Source: Puccinia triticina | Taxonomy: Eukaryota; Basidiomycota; Pucciniomycetes; Pucciniales; Pucciniaceae | NCBI RefSeq assembly: GCF_026914185.1 | Contig: NC_070565.1 | Location: forward strand, 3,782,001-3,846,000 | DNA: 64,000 bases | Direction: 5' to 3' | Shown: positions 1 through 11,916 of the stretch, piece by piece | How positions within the stretch are numbered: the first letter of the stretch is position 1 | Layout of the letters: each line of letters begins with the position of its first letter | Position numbers and translations under genes: made by a program | The notes under the pieces: generated by a model | What the model saw: the letters and a program-made list of their open reading frames with translations, nothing else | Database searches by the model: none | Told to the model about the DNA's origin: nothing

Positions 1-242
1 TGGAGGACTTCCCAATGGTTCTACAACCCAGAGCCAGATTTGTTCCAAGTAAACCAGATCAGGTGACATATAGCCTGTCACCACCAGGAAATCTGGTTTT
101 ATTCAGACTAAATCTGGTTCTGCAGGCGCTGCAGAAATAATGGGAAGTGCATGTGAGCCCCCTCCCAAGGTGTCACACACATATCCCAAGATACAGAGCA
201 GGACCCATATAGTCCCAGCTCCTCCTACCTACCTAGCTCTGC

Positions 243-751
243 AGAGATACTGATCTCTCATTGCTGGTCCCTCTTACCTTTTCCCCAGTTGTAGATACTG
301 AGAGATACTGATCTCTCATTGCTAGCTCTCCTTTCCACTGCAATTCATCACTGTTGGGCACTAGGACCTCCAAGACGAGTTCTCTGCGCCACTTACTCAG
401 CCTTCAGTGAAGATTCCAAATGGGACTCTTACACTTTTTTTTCTAGCCCACAAGAACAGAACACCAATTTTTTTTCATACTTCTTCTTTGATAATTAGAG
501 ATACTGATCTCTCATTGCTGGTCCCTCTTACCTTTTCCCCAGTTGTAGATACTGAGAGATACTGATCTCTCATTGCTAGCTCTCCTTTCCACTGCAATTC
601 ATCACTGTTGGGCACTAGGAACTCCAAGACAAGTTCTCTGCGCCACTTACTCAGCCTTCAGTGAAGATTCCAAATGGGACTCTTACACTTTTTTTTCTAG
701 CCCACAAGAACAGAACACCAATTTTTTTTTCATACTTCTTCTTTGATAATT
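243..751. repeat. 254/255-bp tandem direct duplication
   Basis: Unit 243-496 is repeated at 497-751. I see only two substitutions (cctcc/actcc and acgag/acaag) and one extra T in a T-run, so the duplication is recent. Each unit also contains a shorter doubled motif, gagatactgatctctcattg, about 55 bp apart. No coding sense is apparent. Bases 1-242 upstream hold nothing I can name. Confidence 0.9.
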
Positions 752-1158
752 GACCTTGCTTTTTTCAAACCAAATCAATTTATCATTGCCTTCTTCCCTT
801 GCAAACTAAACCAAACCTTTGGCACAAGCAAAATGCCAACAACTTTATCTTGAATTCCTTTGCACTCAATACACCATACTTGCCCAACCCCACTGCCAGG
901 AAGCCCTCATTACTGATCATTTGGACGCTTCCAGGACCTTCTATTACCCTCATTGGCACCAAAAGGACGTGACTAATTCACATGAATTCAATTTTCCTAC
1001 ATTGCCCCGCACGTCTTCTCAACTACCCACAGGGGTGTCCCAAATTTTTGGGGAAAAAAATATCCAATTTTTTTTTGGGAAGGGCACTTTTTTCTTATTT
1101 TTCCATGGGTTTTTCATGTTTCTATGGTTTTATGTAGACAGCCCTTGGAACTTTTGTA
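752..1158. other. Unassigned sequence with an unsupported open frame
   Basis: A plus-strand frame runs 819-1319, but it crosses straight into the terminal repeat of the next element and its second half is low-complexity. I see no domain, and no intron or start context that would make it a gene. Confidence 0.4.
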
Positions 1159-1660
1159 TTTACATACGGACCTACTTCGTGCAGCAGCAAAAAACTCTTT
1201 GCGCACAGAATCAACCGTCCCCTGACGTCAAGCCTGCTGTGCGCGCAAGCCAAAAAATACTTCGCGCACAGCGACTTCCCCCGAAAGAAGGAGGGGATTT
1301 TTCTCAAAAAAAAAATTGATTAATCAAAAGAGGGGGTCTTACTTGCCCCCTCCAAAAAATATTGGATTTTTTGAAGGTGTCCTTGTGATGCAAAAAAAAA
1401 ATCATAATATTAACGGACATACTTCGCGCAGCAGCAAAAAACTCTTCGCGCACAGAATGGACCATCCCCCGACGTCAAGCCCGCTGTGCGCGCAAGCCAA
1501 AAAATACTTCGCGCACAGCGACTTCCCCCGAAAGGAGGAGGGAGTTTTTCTGGATTTTTTTTTGATGGATCAAAAGAGGGGGTCTTGCTTGCCCCCTCCA
1601 AAAAATCTTGGATTTTTTGGAGGTTTCCTCCATCATGTAAATTTTTTTATAATATGAATC

Positions 1661-2870
1661 CAAAAAATAAGCTCCCCCTGCCCCAATAACCCACCCCGGG
1701 GAATTTTGACCTGCCAAGACTCAAGCGGTCGGGTATGCAGCCCCTTGAAAAGAAAGTTCAAGGGGCAGCAGCTCCGGCTAACTCCCAGCCGCCGTGCCGT
1801 GCCGATGGCCGGCACAGGCCATTGGGTGGAGTTACACGCTCCCCAATGACCGGCCAGCACAGACTACCGGTCATTGAGGGGATCATGTACTCCTCTCGAT
1901 GGCCACTCTGTTTTGGTCATTGACAGGAGTACAAACTTCCCTCAATGACGTTCCGGTCACGAGGGGAGTGTTCACTCCTCTTGACAACCGGAGCAACTGG
2001 GCCGTCAAGGGGAGTACGTGCATACATACTCCTCTCTTGATGACCGGAACATTCCAGTCATCAAGAGGAATAAATCCTTCCCTCAATGACCAAGTCCGTT
2101 CCGGTCATCAAGGGGGGTGTTCACTCCTCTTGATGACCGGGTCCGTGCCGGTCATTGAGAGGAGTACATACTTCCCTCGATGACCGGGTCCGTTCCGGTC
2201 ATCAAGGGAAGTGTTCACTCCTCTCGATGACCGGAGCAATTGGGTCATCAAGGGGGGTATGTAATCCTCTTGATGATTGGGCCCGTTCCGGTCATTGAGG
2301 GGAATGTTCACTCCTCTTGACAACCGGAGCAATCAGGTCATCAAGGGTGTACTCCTCTCGATGACCGGAATGTCCCGGGCATTCTTGGAGGAGTACGTAC
2401 TCCTCTTGGTGACCTGGTTGCTCCGGTTGTTGAGAGGAGTGAACACTCCCCTTGATGACCGGAACAGGCCCGGTCATTGAGGGGGTGTTCACTCCTCTTG
2501 ATCAAGGTGAGCCGGAACGGACCCGGTACCGGAACAGACCCGGTCACCGAGGGAAGTATGTACTCCTCTCGATGACCGGGTCCGTTCCGGTCATTGAGGG
2601 GGTCTTCACTCCTCTCAATGACCGGGTCCAAGTGAACACCCCCTCGATGACCGGCAATTTGTGCCACATGCACACAGGTCCGGTCAACGGGGGGGGTGTG
2701 TAACTCCGCTCAATGGCCTGTGCTGGCCATCGGCACAGCGGCTGGGGAATAGCCGGGCCCGGAGTTGCTGCCCCTCGAACTTTCTTTTCGAGGGGCTGGG
2801 TACCCGACCGCTGAAGTCTTATCGGTGAAAAGTCCCCAGGGTGGGCTATTGGGGTAGCGGGTGCCTTTTT
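1661..2870. repeat. Foldback core 1: ~210-bp inverted repeat arms around an array
   Basis: The left arm (about 1661-1870) carries landmarks such as gccccaataacccaccccgg, a GC-rich palindrome around gaaagttcaaggggcagcag, and gatggccggcacaggccat. The right arm (about 2640-2870) carries the same landmarks in reverse complement. The pair would fold into one long stem with the GACCGG array as its loop. Confidence 0.85.
1860..2640. repeat. GACCGG hairpin array, copy 1
   Basis: This is a run of imperfect palindromic modules. A typical one is ctcctctcgatgaccgg, a short spacer (gtccgt), then the reverse complement ccggtcatcgagaggagt, then 8-14 bp before the next. The base of the stem occurs as TCGATGA, TTGATGA or TCAATGA, which are the parental CpG and its two deamination products. 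Because the array is self-complementary, open frames appear on both strands by chance; they are not genes. Confidence 0.9.
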
Positions 2871-3125
2871 TTTGGATTAATATTATGATTTTTTTTTTAC
2901 ATGACAAGGACACCTCCAAAAAATCTAATATTTTTTGGAGAGGGCAGTTAAGACCCCCTCTTTTGATCCATCAAAAAAAATTTGGGAAAATTCCCCTCCT
3001 TCTTTCGGGGGAAGTCGCTGTGCGCGAAGTATTTCTCCGCTTGGGCGCACAGCGGGATCGACGTCGGGGGACGGTCGATTCTGTGCGCGAAGAGTTTTTC
3101 GCTACTGCGCGAAGTAGGTCCGAAT

Positions 3126-4245
3126 ATTAATCCAAAAAAAAGGCACCCGCTACCCCAATAGCCCACCCCGGGGTCTTTGTACCTGCTCAAACTTAAGTGG
3201 TCGGGTACCCAGCCCCTCAAAAAGAAAGTTTGAGGGGCAGCAGCTCCAGGCCCGGCTATCCCCCAGCCGCCGTGCCGATGGCCGGCACAGGCCATCGAGT
3301 GGAGTTGCACACTCCCCCGATGACCGGCCAGCACATGCGTGCATGTGGCACAAATTACCGGTCATCAAGGGGATTATGTACTCCTCTCAATGGCCAATCT
3401 ATCCCGATCATTGAGTGGAGTACATACTTCCCTCAATGACCGGGTCCATCCTGGTCATCGAGGGGAGTGTTCACTCCTCTCAATGACCGGGTCCATGCCA
3501 GTCATCGAGAGGAGTACATCCTTCCCTTGATGACCGGGTCCATGCCGGTCATCGAGAGGAGTACATCCATCCCTCAATGACCGGGTCCGTTCCGGTCATC
3601 AAGAGGAATGTTCACTCCTCTTGACGACCGGAGTAATTGGGTCACCGAGGGGAGTGTACTCCTCTTGGTGGTTGGAACAGGGCGTCCATCGAGAGGAGTA
3701 CATCCTTCCCTTGATGACTGAGTCCGTTCCGGTCATCAAGGGGAGTGTTCACTCCTCTCGCCAACTGGAGCAACCAGGTCACCAAGCTCCAGTCGTCGAG
3801 AGGAGTGAACATTCCTCTTGATGACCGGAACAGACCCGGTCATCAAGGGAAGGATGTACTCCTCTTGATGACTGGCATGGACCCGGTCATTGAGAGGAGT
3901 GAACACTCCCCTCAATGACCGGGACGGACCCGTTCATCAAGGGAAGTATGTACCCCACTCAATGACCGGGACAGATTGGCCATTGAGAGGAGTACATAAT
4001 CCCCTTGATGACCGGTAATTTGTGCCACATGCACGCATGTGCTGGCTGGTCATCGGGGGAGTGTGCAACTCCGCTCAATGGCCTGTGCCAGCCATCGGCA
4101 CGGCGGCTGGGGGATAGCCGGGCCCAGAGCTGCTGCCCCTCGAACTTTCTTTTCGAGGGGCTGGGTACCCAACCACTTAAGTTTGAGCAGGTTCAAAGGC
4201 CCCGGGGTGGGCTATTGGGGTAGCGGGTGCCTTTTTTTTGGATTA
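3126..4245. repeat. Foldback core 2: inverted arms around a second GACCGG array
   Basis: The arms lie at about 3126-3355 and 4010-4245 and match the core 1 arms. The right arm repeats, inverted, the landmarks cgtgcatgtggcacaaatta and cccctcaaaaagaaagtttg. The array between (about 3355-4015) has the same GACCGG/CCGGTC modules as core 1, and its two halves are close to mirror images. Duplication of a whole core is the simplest origin. Confidence 0.85.
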
Positions 4246-4498
4246 ATATTATGATCTTTTTTTTTTGCATCACAAGGACACCTTCAAAAAATCCAATATT
4301 TTTTGGAGGGGGCAAGTAAGACCCCCTCTTTTGATCCATTGAAAAAAAATCCGGAAAAATCACCTCCTTCTTTCGGGGGATGTCACTGTGCGCAAAATAA
4401 TTTTTGGCTTGCGCGCACAGCGGGCTTGACGTCGGGGGACGGTTGATTCTGTGCGCAAAGAGTTTTCCGCTGCTGCGCGAAGTAGGTCTGTTTACATA

Positions 4499-5547
4499 TT
4501 ATTATACATCTATGTATGTGTCAGCCAGCTTAGAGTCAACGCAGTTGACCTAAAACTGCCTTTTATCTTCATTTTATACCTAAATGTGTTTATATCTTTT
4601 TAAACTTAAGACTTGATGTTGTTTTAACTTCAGATTCTGATTTCCCATTCAATTTTGACCATAGTATCCACTGATCACTTTCCAATATCTCTGCTCTTTT
4701 GTAGAGTTTGTGGTTTGTGACACACATGCGCAGCAGCGCCGCGTGGGCGCGCCTGAGCGCTCCAAACCACATGCACATGTGTGATTATGTCATCCAACTT
4801 TGAAAATTTTCGAAGTCAGGATCCCCCATGCAGCTGGAGGATACACAGACTTCAGACACCCAGAACCACACCCCCAGATAGCCCAGGATCACCACCAAAG
4901 AGGATACCACGCTCCCAGTATACCTACCGTCACAGGTGCCTAGGATATTGACAGTAAGTATCACTCTTTCATTGAACCTTAACTATCTCAGAGGTAGAAC
5001 TCTGTGTCTCTTGATTGCTCTCTCCTTCTACTTGCTTTTGCCCAATCTTTGATCACAGGTCTGCACCTATCTTGACATCATCAAACAAAGGATTCTGCTG
5101 CATCATATCCTTCTTTTTCTGTGGTTTTTGTAAGAAAAAAACCACATAGGTTTACCTTTAAAGAACCTTGACTATCCAGAAGGAAGCTAAAAAATTGTGG
5201 CTGGATTAAACTTATCTAATCCAGAAGCCCTCCACGTTTCTTTGGTGAGAGGAGGCTGTTGCACTCTCTAGCACAGCTTGGCAGCACTCTTCTAAAGAGG
5301 TAGCATTGCCAGTGGACGTGCATTCCCACCAGACTAACCTTGAAAATCTGCTCAGTCTCTTTCTCTCTTTCTCTCTCTCTCTTATATTTGTATTTTCTTT
5401 ATCCAAAGAAATCCAAATATTCCCCTCTTCTTTCTTGTGTCCTGCTGTCACTATAGAGACTCAGGCTCACAGTATGGCACGCGTTGTGAGACATCCTGGC
5501 CTCCTGGCTTAGTTGGGTACAATAGAATTCCAAAACAACCACTCACA
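4499..5547 (+). other. Putative LTR/leader of a retroelement, plus orientation
   Basis: This stretch resembles 17650-18300 read in reverse complement. Shared stretches include aagtcaggatccccc, ccaggatcacca, a tattgacagtaagta segment that looks like a splice donor, a pyrimidine tract (tctctctttctctctctctc) and cttcttgtgtcctg. Both copies lie just upstream of an ATG that opens a gag-like frame, so I read them as LTR or untranslated leader of related elements. The left border is not resolved; TGTCAGCCAGC at 4518 is a candidate start. Confidence 0.55.
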
Positions 5548-6660
5548 ATGGCGCCTTCTAGCAAGGCTTCTAAACCACAAAAAGCCCAGAGAGCTTCCAA
5601 ATCAATCCTGAAGAAGGTTGACTGTACTGTTAAAAAACAAAAACTGGATTGAAATCAAATTCAACCTTCAAAAATAGCTAGCTAGATTTCTGACAAAGGT
5701 GAACACTGTGATGAACAAGTTTTTTTTAATCCAAACACAGCTCAACTCCCCCCAAAAAAAACTCAACCAATTGAGATCACCAACGGGGATGAACCTATAT
5801 TTCTCAGTGATGAAGACCCCTTCCCTCTTGAGATATTCCAAATCTATGATGACAATGTAGCTCTAGTTGAAAAAGCCTACACAATCATGGTGTGGTGTGA
5901 TGTGTCTGATTCATCTGACAATGATGATGAAGATTCCAAAGAATTTGTCAAGTTCTTGTGGCCGATTTCTTTCTCAAATCATTGTGAGCCTCAAAAAAGA
6001 AAGTTGAAATCTGGTAAATCAGGATATCTTCTACCAGCAAATAATCCAAACCCCAAATCAAACAAGCTTGTGCCATGCAAGCTTCCAACATCTACAAAAT
6101 CTAATTATAAGAAGAAACGTACCGCAGCTTTGGGAGAGCACAACAACACAACGTCCAAATTCCTCAAGCAAGGAAAGGATCAAATCATCGCGCAAGCAGA
6201 GGAGGACACCAGAAACCCTCAAATCAGCAAATCGGGACCTCCTAGAAATTTGATCAATAACAGTGAAGAGTACCACCGCCAGATTAATTCGTATGTTAAA
6301 AACTACATTGCAAATCACGTGAAAACAGCTTACAATAAGTGTGTTGTATTTGAAAAGGAGTTTCAAGAGCTTAACCAAGTGATTGATTTTATAAGGAAGG
6401 AATACAAAAGACGCAAAAAGAAAGACAAGTAATTCAAATTTCCTGGAATCAAACTTGACAAACTCCAAGAGTTTAACAACCTGAGGAACAAAAACTGCTT
6501 GGCTGGAATACCAAAACCAGCTATTTCAGCCTCAATAATTGCGGCTTTGTCATTGAATTGCCGTCGCCAATCTGGAAAGAAGAAGTTCACAGCAATTGTC
6601 AGTCGTGCAAAACACCTTTGTCATCAAGCAAACTATGTCCTTAAATTTAGGGGTTTAATA
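5548..6660 (+). pseudogene. Broken retroelement-type ORF, no recognised domain
   Basis: One frame runs from ATG at 5548 to about 6660 with no frameshift, interrupted by TGA at 5650, TAG at 5683 and TAA at 6430. The product would be about 370 residues: a basic Lys/Ser-rich start (MAPSSKASK), an acidic patch (DSSDNDDEDS), a long basic middle, a charged stretch that may form a coiled coil (FEKEFQELNQV..EYKRRKKK), and a conserved-looking end (AALSLNCRRQSGKKK). It sits where gag lies in an LTR element, directly after the leader at 4499-5547. All three stops could come from single C-to-T changes (CGA, CAG and CAA). I do not recognise the family, and the gag assignment is inference from position. 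Confidence 0.6.
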
Positions 6661-6826
6661 AACGTACCCAGTTTTTCCGCGTCTGTACCCGGTTTTTGCG
6701 TACCCCCTTTTCCGCGCACGTACCTGGTTTTTTTCTACTCATTTCTACGCGACGCAAATAATATCAAAATTCATCTAAAATGATAAAAATAATTATCATG
6801 CAATCAGAACTTCAAAAAAACTATTT

Positions 6827-7297
6827 CTCAAAGGGTTAGTTTGAGTATAGCATGTCTTCAGATTGCTCACCTGGAGAGAAGAGAAGATCAGCAATGGCAG
6901 TAGTGTTTTATCATCCTTGGATGGTACTGGATGTAGTTTTGGAAAGCCTGATAAATTTCAAAATTCAACTACAAAGCAGTTAAAACAAAAACAAGGGATT
7001 GTCTCAAAGGGTTAGTTTGAGTATAGCATGTCTTCAGATTGCTTACCTGGAGAGAAGAGAAGATCATAAATGGCAGTAGTGTTTTATCATCCTTGGCTGG
7101 TACTGGATGTAGTTTTGGAAAGCCTGATACATTTCAAAATTCAATTACAAAGCAGTTAAAACAAAAACAAGGGATTGTCTCAAAGGTTTAGTTTGAGTAT
7201 AGCATGTCTTAAGATTGCTTACCTGGAGAGAAGAGAAGATCAGCAATGGCAGCAGTGTTTTATCATCCTTGGCTGGTACTGGATGTAGTTTTGGAAA
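6827..7297. repeat. 176-bp tandem repeat, three copies (third partial)
   Basis: Copies start at 6827, 7003 and 7179, exactly 176 bp apart, each opening with ctcaaaggg/tttagtttgag. The third copy stops at about 7297 within the gttttggaaa motif. A fourth copy lies at 11939-12108, which suggests that the 4.6 kb in between was inserted within the array. Confidence 0.9.
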
Positions 7298-8103
7298 TAC
7301 GCCGCCACACTTTCAAGTGCCCAGCGCCATTTATCCATCCGTTTATCCAAGTTTATTAAAGACAGAGAAACACAGAAAGAAAGATCAAGGGTTCCCCCTA
7401 CAAATTAACAAAATTACAAAAAAAAATGCAAGGGTTCCCCCTTCCAAAAAAAAAACAAATCACAAAAAAAGTGTTCTTAACAAAAAATCTAAACACCACA
7501 AACTAGACCCACTATCCATCCCTGTCTAGCAGGGTTTAAAATAGTGGGTGGATGGCCCCCAGCGCGCCGCATTGAAGGCATTATGCAAAGGGGGGCCAAC
7601 GAATTTAGCCCCTCAAACTGCGCAAGTGCAACAGCGGAGGGGTGAGGGCGAACTGCACGCTGGAATTACAGCGGCAGAGGACGCCCTGGGACACAAACAC
7701 ACAAGCCAAAGTCCTCCTTTATAGACAATCAGGAATTGCCCTCAGTAAAATCGACTGCTGCATTCATCAAGCCATGACTACCACGCCACTGCCACGCCCC
7801 TGCATGTAACTCTGACCTCCGCGGCGGTGCCTGGACCGGCGAGGCATTGTCTATGTCAATATCATCACCGCGGCGTGCGCATCTGCATACATAAGGAGTA
7901 GGAACCATCCGAACCAAGTCACCTACGAGGCACTGCGCGTGTCAGCCCTTGGCTAGTCCAGACAGCGCCAAAGCTGACACGGCACGCGCAGCAGAAGAGC
8001 TGTGCGCGCATAGTGTCGCTCCAAGCACAGCACACGCCGAAGAAAGCGAGTGCGCGAGCAAGCGCGACTAAGTAGAGCTCCACAACACTCACGGGTTGTC
8101 GAG

Positions 8104-8260
8104 ATCGAGTGAGCACATTCCACGCGAGTGTTCTACGCGTGGAAATGGTGTGTAAAACTCGAGTGAGAACATTCCACGCGAAGTTGTCACGCGTGGATCT
8201 AGTAGAACGTTGTGAAGACCTTACTTCTAAGTGTAGCCATTACAGTTGGCTATAAAAGAC
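8104..8260 (+). promoter_or_regulatory. Promoter-like region: two ACGCGT boxes and a TATA box
   Basis: Two related blocks (attccacgcg..acgcgtgga) each carry ACGCGT, at 8135-8140 and 8189-8194, within short inverted repeats CCACGCG/CGCGTGG. A TATA box (tataaaag) follows at 8251. A pyrimidine-rich leader and a good splice donor (ACTAG|GTAAGC near 8500) come next. ACGCGT is the MluI cell-cycle box known from fungal G1/S promoters. Use of these copies here is inference. Confidence 0.5.
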
Positions 8261-8639
8261 CTGGGGCCTCCGCCCCACAAAGGGTCCACTAGATTTTGAT
8301 TTAGATTACCAAGCCCGTCATCCTTGTTTGATACAAAAACAACCGGGGCTCTCATCTAGTTACATCTCACACTTTTCTATATCTTTGAATACTCCCTTCT
8401 CCTCGACTCCACCTCCGCCTCCAAATCCCTTTCCCGCCTTCACCTCCGCAGTTCCCAACTTCCTCTTCTTCACGGTTCTTTACGCTTGCTACCCTACTAG
8501 GTAAGCTTGAGCTTTGTGAACCTTCTTAGGTTCCGGTACGACTTAGCTCTACCAGCCCCTCCAACGGAGGCGCGGCTTTCTCCTCCCGTATCCCGGTCGA
8601 GTCGAGCGTGTTTTCCTATTTAGGAACTCACACCCTGTT

Positions 8640-8974
8640 CATTTCCATTCAGGGCGTCGCCACTTCAGAGACGCGCCCTGACAGCGCGACCCTAGCAAGC
8701 TGATGAAGGCAAGCATGGTGGCCTGGTGAGCCTGGCGGATGAGCTCTTGCCATTCTTGATTAGCCTCATAGCGACACATCTCTTCCGCGCGCCTCTTGAT
8801 GTCCGCCTGCCGCTCAGCCTTCCGGTACTTGTCACGCTGGCGCTCTCGGGCCTTGGCTATGTCATGGTCGAGGCAGAGCTGCAGAAGATTGGCCTCATGC
8901 TTGTGCTTTGCCTGGGCCAACGCGTCTTGGCGTCTCAAGATACTCACTCTTGGCTTTTGCCTAGACTCTGGCAA
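8640..8974 (-). pseudogene. Coiled-coil gene fragment
   Basis: The frame encodes a strongly charged helical segment (AKARERQRDKYRKAERQADIKRRAEEMCRYEANQEWQELIRQ). It has no start context I trust and no partner exon nearby. Inside the putative Helitron it is best read as a captured scrap or a remnant of an element gene. The family is not recognised. Confidence 0.35.
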
Positions 8975-9989
8975 TGACCAACAAAAGTTGTCTGTTGTTA
9001 CAGGTTACTCTGTCCCCTGCGCCACTCTTAACAGTTCTCAGAACCAGAAATCGTCACGCAGCAAACACAATCCTTGCCAATACTCACCATATCTTACTCA
9101 GTGTTCTCAAAGGTTTGTCATCACTCTCTCCTCTTCCCCTCATCACACTTTTTCTTTGACAGTATATCCAGAGAAGAAAACACACTAGGTGGCACAACAT
9201 CTTGGACTTACTTGACAGCCTGTTTTTCAAACAATTGATATTCTGGCAGTTGTACGAGTTGGTGCCCCCTTGGTCTATCACTTGCTACTTGGCAAACTGT
9301 CCTGGTCTGTACCTCTAAGTGCTCAAGTCCAGGCCTCATTAAACTGACACGGGTTTTCTTGCTTGAACAGATCATACGCTTCCCTTCCATCTCGGCTCAT
9401 TATCCCAAATCCGTGCTATCCTCCGATTTGTCTGTGATCCCTTTAAGAAGTCTCCAGCCTCCGATCCGAAATCAGTCAGCACGCCTAAGAGGAATCCTGA
9501 AGCTTTGCCGGCGCGTTGATATCTGGAGACGCAGACTTTCTTCCTTGGATTTGTCCTACTAGCTCACTGGCTGCGCTTTCTGAGCACAAAGCCAAGACAG
9601 AGCAACCCGTTCCGACAGACAAAACTCCTGCTGAACGTGCCTTCGACGATGCTGGTAATATTTGTGGAGCGGTAATATCGCTCGAGGGGCATCAATGAGA
9701 CTACGTAGGAACTGGCGTGATGATTGAGAAATTGAACACGCTCAATGGCTGGCTGGTCTACTCGACTGCCTGCCCAGATCCGTTCCTGCACTGCGGCTGG
9801 TGTCGGCCTCCGTTGAGCAAGGTCTTGGGCTCCGACCATCTCCTCTTCACCCTCTCCTGCCTTGTTCTCCAATATACCACCTTATTACTTGCCATCGGGA
9901 TCATGGCCACTGGGTCCAGTCAGCAAGGGATGAATTGCCGGGTCTGGCGGGCACTTCTTGGCCAAAAGCGCTCTGAATCCATCCAAGCT

Positions 9990-10800
9990 ACAGAGGCTCC
10001 TGGATTCTGAACTCAAGACAGCATTGATTGAGGGGAGCAGTCCACAGGAGAAGCTCCGAGTCCACAAACGCTGGCCTTCATCCGCTCCCTCAAAGCCATC
10101 CAGCCACACGTCCAGACAATTGTCTCAGCCCAGAAAAAGGTTGAGGAGCAGATGTCCAGATCCCCAACCAGGGCCTCGTCCAGTTTGTTAGTTTCTCAAT
10201 AAGGCTACTTTTCATCTTATCTATCATGATTCCTGATGTATTCTCTAATTATCCAATATTCCAATCCTAGTGGACGCTGCAATAATCAAACATCAAAAGC
10301 CCCAGGCTCAGAGCCCTCATTAGCTTACTTCAACTTGACTGCCAAACTTTCCGAACAAATTATGCGTGAAGTACTAAGTGACTTTTCTTTTTTTTGCCTT
10401 GTTGAACCATTTTGAAACTTACTATTATGGTGATGCAGAATAAACTGGATCATGTATATACAGAATGTTATTGAAAAATTGGAACAAGGAAGTCAAAGTC
10501 ATTCTTACTTGACTGTGCTCGCTTCTCCGTTGCTTTCCACAACTCATCCATCTCATATTTGACCACGCTGGCCGCATTGTCCTTGAAAGGCTCTCCGCCA
10601 GCCTTGACCGCGTAGACTACACCCTAAAGGCTATCGGCGCTTCCGCCGGCATCGCTCGGGCTTTCAAAGAGTTGAACCTTTTATCCAATCTGCATCCCCT
10701 TTTCCTCACACTCCACCATCACCCTATCTCGCCTTCCTTCACACCTTTTCCTCCTCTGGGAGACTGTTGTATTGAGGCACAGCATCGGGCTGCGGACTGA
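9990..10800 (+). pseudogene. Gene scraps of unknown origin
   Basis: Two short plus-strand stretches look coding: about 10040-10190 (..TLAFIRSLKAIQPHVQTIVSAQKKVEEQ..) and about 10560-10800 (DHAGRIVLERLSASLDRVDYTLKAIGASAG..), each ending at a stop. They are separated by AT-rich sequence that could be an intron. An in-frame TGA precedes the first. I do not know the family. Bases 8975-9990 have short frames only. Confidence 0.3.
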
Positions 10801-11014
10801 GTTTGTTTAGGTTAGAGTTACATGATGAGATTGCCAAACCTAACCATAGATGTATATAGTTCAACCTTGCTTCCTCACGTTGTTTCTCTATTCATCTCGT
10901 TTACTTTGTCAATCAAACTCACTCAACTCACTCGGTCTGCAGGTATGCCTTCAGTCTCATTCTCTCATTATCCTATGTACGGTCTCTCATCTTTCGTTGT
11001 CCGGTCGACCTTCA

Positions 11015-11290
11015 GGTGTGCATCCACCAGCTCCTTCATCCGTGTTCTTCGTGATACTCACAGCGCAGTCGCTGCTATAGGTTTGTGTTGTGGTTCCATT
11101 GTTCTTCATTCATCTTGTTTACTTTGTCAATCAAACTCACTCAACTCACTCGGTCTGCAGGTGTGCATCCACCAGCTCCTTCATCCGTGTTCTTCGTGAT
11201 ACTCACAGCGCAGTCGCTGCTATAGGTGTGCATCCACCAGCTCCTTCATCCGTGTTCTTCGTGATACTCACAGCGCAGTCGCTGCTATAG
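11015..11290. repeat. 65-bp tandem repeat with a spaced third copy
   Basis: Units beginning ggtgtgcatccaccagctcc occur at 11015, 11160 and 11225; the last two are adjacent with a 65-bp period. The stretch before 11160 (tttactttgtcaatcaaact..) also occurs at about 10905, so a larger block was duplicated first. Open frames crossing it are by-products of the repeat. Confidence 0.85.
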
Positions 11291-11916
11291 GTGTGCTCCC
11301 CCGGCTCCTCGTTCATTATGTTGGCCACACCAGCCTGCTGCTGGACGGTCGAGTAAGAAAGAAGAGGATGCGGCTCATACGCTCGCGCCCCGTCTGGGAA
11401 ACCAAATACTACAGCCCCTGTATCCTCCTGTAAGCCCGCTATCACCATCCTCCCCATCTCCTCTTTTTTGTCTGCGAAAAAAGCGGCTGGTTGCCAAGCA
11501 AATGTCGCAAGAAAGCTAGCTTCTTTGCCGACTACTCGCGGCTTGCTCCGACAAGTGAGCTGCAGTATTCTTTCATGTTTTTGTTTTTTGCTCCTTGGAA
11601 AAAAATTTTATGAAAACAAGAGATGCTGTATGTAGTTTAATTGATTAACACATGCCAATGCCATCTTCTCCACATTTTCCTTACCTCATCATCATTTTTT
11701 ATACTCTTGGATAATATTGGTCACATTTTTCCTTGATTTATTTCAAAGTAAGTAATATTATGCCCATTCTTACCAGGAAAATGATCAGACTTAGATTTCC
11801 ATGGACCTCTTCCTAATACTGGGGGTAGGATTGTGCAAAGTATTGTGTGAATGTGAGGCTAAGATAGAAAATAGTAGGGCTTTACCCCGCAGCGGCGCAG
11901 CCGCCTTAGCCTCTAG

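Larger units (their letters stand above)
1167..4490. mobile_element. hAT-type foldback element with two hairpin-array cores
   Basis: The element is flanked by a perfect 8-bp duplication TTTACATA (1159-1166 and 4491-4498). Its ends are inverted: CGGACCTACTTCG at the left and CAGACCTACTTCG reading inward from the right. An 8-bp duplication is typical of the hAT superfamily, and no transposase frame is present, so it should be non-autonomous. The layout is composite. The left end unit (1167-1410) is repeated directly at 1411-1660, and inverted copies lie at about 2870-3125 and 4245-4490. Inside are two cores, each bounded by a longer inverted repeat and filled with GACCGG hairpins. The element looks like two foldback units fused through shared ends. 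Several differences between the left and right ends are CG versus TG. Confidence 0.85.
7346..11916 (+). mobile_element. Candidate non-autonomous Helitron, 4.6 kb
   Basis: The left end TCCAAGTTTATTAAAG at 7346 is preceded by A and matches other Helitron 5' ends in the window (31520, 28761, 12816). The right end is CTAG at 11913-11916 followed by T, with a hairpin CGGC-GCA-GCCG about 10 bp before it. This is the classical Helitron pair: 5' TC, 3' hairpin plus CTRR, inserted between A and T. No Rep/helicase lies inside. The interior holds a promoter-like region, coding scraps and short tandem repeats, as in a Helitron that captured host fragments. The two ends could instead belong to different elements. 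Confidence 0.5.

Noticed and set aside
819..1319. 166-codon plus-strand frame
   Set aside because: It crosses the border and TIR of the foldback element at 1167; composition is not coding-like.
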